Positions 42,831 through 48,003 of a stretch of DNA of 48,003 bases are shown piece by piece. Position 1 is the first letter of the stretch. Each line of letters starts with the position of its first letter. The stretch lies in NCBI GenBank assembly GCA_011523425.1, contig WTGU01000053.1:1-48003 (forward strand). The letters run 5' to 3'. The position numbers and the translations under genes are program-made. Source of the stretch: Alphaproteobacteria bacterium (GTDB taxonomy: Bacteria > Pseudomonadota > Alphaproteobacteria > UBA828). The notes beneath the pieces are model-generated. The model ran no database searches, was not told the origin of the DNA, and worked only from the letters and a program-made list of their open reading frames with translations.

Positions 42831-44222
42831 GTGCGGGAGATGCGCGACGCCTGGGCGCGGGTTCGTGAGCGGCTCCGGGCCGAGGTCGGCGAGGCCACCT
42901 TCGCGAGCTGGCTCGCGCCGCTGATTCTGGTCGATGTCGACGACGACCAGGTCACTCTCGGCGTCGCGACACGCTTCCTCCGCGACTGGATCACCTCGCG
43001 CTATGCCCACCGCATCGCCGCGCTCTGGGCGCTGGAGCGGGAGGGCATCCGCAGCGCGAGCATCGTGATCCGTGCGCCCCGGCCCGAGGACGGCGAGAGC
43101 GCGGCGGCAACCGCCGACGCCGCGACGGCGCCGCCGCCGGGCGATGGCAGACCCGCGGCACGGGCGCGGGAGCCGGCATCGGCCGAGCTCGGCTCGCCGC
43201 TCAACGGGCGCTTCACCTTCCGCGACTTCGTGGTCGGCGAGAGCAACGAGTTCGCCCACGCCCTGGCGCAGCAGGTCGCGGGCGTCGACCGGCTGCCCTT
43301 CAACCCGCTCTATCTCTACGGTGGCGTCGGCCTCGGCAAGACCCATCTGCTGCACGCGATCGCCTGGTGCATCCGCGGCCGGGAGCCGGCGCGTCGTGTC
43401 CTCTACCTCTCTGCCGAGAAGTTCATGCTCCACTTCGTCCAGGCGGTCCGGCACAAGGACACGGTGGCGTTCAAGGAGCGGATCCGCTCGGTCGACGTGC
43501 TGTTGATCGACGACATCCAGTTCATCTGCGACAAGGGGCGCACGCAGGAGGAGTTTCTCCACACCCTCGACGCCCTGATCGACCACCGCTGCCAGGTGGT
43601 GGTCTCCAGCGACCGCTCGCCGGCCCATCTCGAGGGGATGGACGAGCGGCTGAGGTCCCGGCTCGCCGGCGGACTCGCCGCCGACGTCCGGCCCACCTCC
43701 TACGATCTTCGCCTCGGGATCCTGCGGGCCAAGGCGGGGCTTCTCGGGATCGCCGACGCCCCGCTCGAGGTGCTGGAGTTCCTGGCCCGGAAGATCACCT
43801 CCAACGTGCGCGAGCTGGAGATGGCGCTCAACCGTGTCGCCGCCCACGCCGCGCTCCTCGGCGATGCCATCACGCTGCCGACGACCCAGGCGGTACTGCG
43901 CGACGTGCTCGGCGCCAAGGAGCGGCCGATCACGATCGAGGACATCCAGCGCCGCGTCGCTCAGCACTACGACATCAAGGTGGCCGAGATGTCGTCCAGT
44001 CGCCGGGCGCAGGCGGTCGTGCGGCCCCGCCACGTGGCCATGTACCTCGCCAAGCAGCTCACCACGCGCTCGCTGCCCGAGATCGGCCGCCGCTTCGGCA
44101 AGCGCGACCACACCACGGTCATGTACGCCATCGGCCGGATCGAGAAGCTGCGCGCCGAGGACCCGGGACTCGACAAGGACCTGGAGGATCTCAGGCGGAG
44201 CCTCGAGGACCCCGGCCGCTGA
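42831..44222 (+). CDS. dnaA: Chromosomal replication initiator DnaA
   Basis: Opens the replication origin. Domain I is at the N-terminus ([20 protein letters not shown]), then a low-complexity Ala/Pro/Arg linker. Next comes the AAA+ domain with Walker [14 protein letters not shown], Walker [11 protein letters not shown] and the sensor/arginine-finger region [12 protein letters not shown]. The DNA-binding domain IV ends with the signature [14 protein letters not shown] 42831 is chosen because GAGAGG lies 6 bases upstream; the frame is open back to GTG 42783, and ATG 42840 is another option, so the start is uncertain by up to 19 residues. It is followed by dnaN, recF and gyrB. Confidence 0.96.
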   Translation: MREMRDAWARVRERLRAEVGEATFASWLAPLILVDVDDDQVTLGVATRFLRDWITSRYAHRIAALWALEREGIRSASIVIRAPRPEDGESAAATADAATAPPPGDGRPAARAREPASAELGSPLNGRFTFRDFVVGESNEFAHALAQQVAGVDRLPFNPLYLYGGVGLGKTHLLHAIAWCIRGREPARRVLYLSAEKFMLHFVQAVRHKDTVAFKERIRSVDVLLIDDIQFICDKGRTQEEFLHTLDALIDHRCQVVVSSDRSPAHLEGMDERLRSRLAGGLAADVRPTSYDLRLGILRAKAGLLGIADAPLEVLEFLARKITSNVRELEMALNRVAAHAALLGDAITLPTTQAVLRDVLGAKERPITIEDIQRRVAQHYDIKVAEMSSSRRAQAVVRPRHVAMYLAKQLTTRSLPEIGRRFGKRDHTTVMYAIGRIEKLRAEDPGLDKDLEDLRRSLEDPGR

Positions 44223-44338
44223 GCGCACGCCCGGCGTCGGTCGGCACGCGCCGACGCATCCCCTTCGCGCGCGCCCGAGCGGCGCCCCTTCTTGCGCCGG
44301 GGGCGGCGATAGTAATGCGAAATCCGCCGCTTCTCCGC

Positions 44339-44374
44339 TATAATCGGGTGTGATTCGACGACGAATCAGGAATC
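44339..44374 (+). promoter_or_regulatory. dnaN promoter -10 and cluster of three GANTC sites
   Basis: A perfect TATAAT (44339-44344) has no good -35 at 16-18 bp. Downstream, in what would be the first part of the mRNA, three GANTC sites occur: GATTC 44352-44356, GAATC 44363-44367 and GAATC 44370-44374. The first two form a dyad (GATTCG-ACGA-CGAATC). GANTC is the target of the cell-cycle methylase CcrM in alphaproteobacteria. The dnaN ribosome site (AGGA, 44368-44371) overlaps the third site. Confidence 0.55.
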
Positions 44375-44383
44375 CACGCGACA

Positions 44384-45508
44384 ATGAAACTCACCATTGA
44401 GCGCTCCACGCTCCTGAGCTCCCTGGCGCATGTGCAAAGCGTCGTCGAGCGCCGCAACACGATCCCCATTCTGGCCAATGTGCGCATCGATGCGCAGGGC
44501 AGCGACCGCCTGCGGCTGACGGCGACCGACATGGACCTCGCCGTCGTCGACGAGGCCGCGGCCGTGGTCGAGCAGGAAGGCGCCGTGACCACGACCGCGC
44601 TCACGCTCTACGACATCGTCCGCAAGCTGCCGGACGGCGCCCAGGTCGCGATGCGCCTCGACGGTGGCGAGGGCGGGCAGCTCGATCTCGTGTCGGGGCG
44701 CTCCCGCTTTCGCCTCTCGTGCCTGCCGATCGCCGAATTCCCGGTCATGGGCGACGACGAGCTGCCGCATTCCTTCGCGCTGCCGCGGGATCATCTGCGG
44801 CGTCTGATCGACAAGACCCGCTTCGCCATCTCGACCGAGGAGACCCGCTACTATCTCAACGGCATCCACCTGCACAAGGCGGACCAGGAGGGGACCGAAC
44901 GGCTGCGAGCCGTCGCCACCGACGGCCACCGGCTCTCCTGTGCCGACGTGGCGCTCCCGGATGGCGCGGCCGATCTGCCGGGCGTGATCGTCCCGCGCAA
45001 GACCGTCATGGAGGTGCGTAAGCTGATCGACGACGGCGATGCGCCGGTTTCCATCGCGCTGTCGGAGACCAGGATCCGCTTCGAGGTCGACGACGCCCAG
45101 CTCACCTCCAAGCTGATCGACGGCTCCTTCCCGGACTACGAGCGGGTCATTCCGCGCGGCAACAACAACATCCTGACCGTGGCCAGCGACGCTTTCGCCG
45201 AGGCCGTGGACCGGGTTTCCTCGATCTCCACGGACCGTTCGCATGCGATCAAGCTCTCTCTCGGCGAGGGTCAGGTGACGCTCACCGCCAACAGCCCCGA
45301 CACGGGCACCGCGACCGAGGAGCTGGATGCCGACTACGGCGCAGGCCCTCTCGAGATCGGCCTCAACGCGCGCTACGTGCTGGATGTCGCCGGGCAGATC
45401 GAGAGTGAGTCCATCCGCTTCTTCTTCGCCGACGCCGGCTCGCCGTCGCTCGTGCGCGATACCGGCGATTCGGACGCGCTCCACGTCATCATGCCGCTCC
45501 GCGTCTAG
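44384..45508 (+). CDS. dnaN: DNA polymerase III subunit beta (sliding clamp)
   Basis: The ring-shaped processivity factor of DNA polymerase III. The 374-residue length is normal for three tandem clamp folds: residues 1-120 (MKLTIERSTLLSSLAHVQSV, VERRNTIPILANVRI), 130-250 and 255-374. The C-terminal LHVIMPLRV resembles the usual YVVMPMR(L/V) end that forms part of the clamp's partner-binding pocket. It sits between dnaA and recF; the recF start follows the stop immediately. Confidence 0.97.
   Translation: MKLTIERSTLLSSLAHVQSVVERRNTIPILANVRIDAQGSDRLRLTATDMDLAVVDEAAAVVEQEGAVTTTALTLYDIVRKLPDGAQVAMRLDGGEGGQLDLVSGRSRFRLSCLPIAEFPVMGDDELPHSFALPRDHLRRLIDKTRFAISTEETRYYLNGIHLHKADQEGTERLRAVATDGHRLSCADVALPDGAADLPGVIVPRKTVMEVRKLIDDGDAPVSIALSETRIRFEVDDAQLTSKLIDGSFPDYERVIPRGNNNILTVASDAFAEAVDRVSSISTDRSHAIKLSLGEGQVTLTANSPDTGTATEELDADYGAGPLEIGLNARYVLDVAGQIESESIRFFFADAGSPSLVRDTGDSDALHVIMPLRV

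Positions 45509-48003
<2,495 letters not shown>

Overview
This window is a chromosomal core segment of a GC-rich (by eye about 70% GC) alphaproteobacterium. The assignment rests on gene content: a fused anthranilate synthase TrpE(G), a fused ThiS-ThiG, the aroQ-accB-accC-aat-DUF2155 block, hrcA-grpE, rpsT next to dnaA, an isolated MlaD, a chorismate mutase-hisC-prephenate dehydrogenase operon, and clustered GANTC sites (the CcrM methylation motif). It looks like a Rhodospirillales-type lineage, but I cannot fix the family from sequence alone.

Layout. 1-7400: an orphan-looking DNA methyltransferase, trpE(G), a leftward enoyl-CoA hydratase/SDR pair, a RidA-like gene, mlaD and a DUF2155 lipoprotein-sized gene. 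6688-9858 (minus strand): aroQ-accB-accC, a palindrome-bounded repeat, then aat. 10037-16423: thiSG, an M48 protease, an aminotransferase and RNase E. 16838-22961: the heat-shock cluster hrcA-grpE-dnaK-dnaJ, with a housekeeping-type promoter before hrcA and a sigma-32-type promoter before dnaK, then dapB. 22984-27920: Phe/Tyr biosynthesis (minus strand), divergent from metX-metW. 27900-31967 (minus strand): polyhydroxyalkanoate genes (a mini-PhaE-like ORF overlapping phaC, then two tandem phaB copies), a second inverted-repeat element and a methyltransferase. 32041-36462: RidA, quinone oxidoreductase, an uncharacterised Cys-rich protein coupled by start/stop overlap to a glutamine synthetase-like ligase, and a DUF465 protein. 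36601-40018 (minus strand): ubiE-ubiB, a second copy of the repeat, and a methyltransferase. 40068-48003: mutM, a crotonase, rpsT, then dnaA-dnaN-recF-gyrB; gyrB runs off the end.

Most genes are housekeeping. The least ordinary observations are: (i) a family of about 194-bp hairpin-bounded repeats whose ends fall exactly on the TAG stop codon of accC, ubiB and (divergent copy) rpsT; (ii) a 273-bp non-autonomous inverted-repeat element; (iii) the Cys-rich protein/glutamine synthetase-like pair; (iv) the overlapping mini-PhaE/PhaC arrangement; (v) three GANTC sites within 23 bp in the dnaN leader; and (vi) family-atypical residues in a RidA protein, in Fpg and in prephenate dehydrogenase. I found no prophage, CRISPR array, tRNA, rRNA or autonomous transposase.
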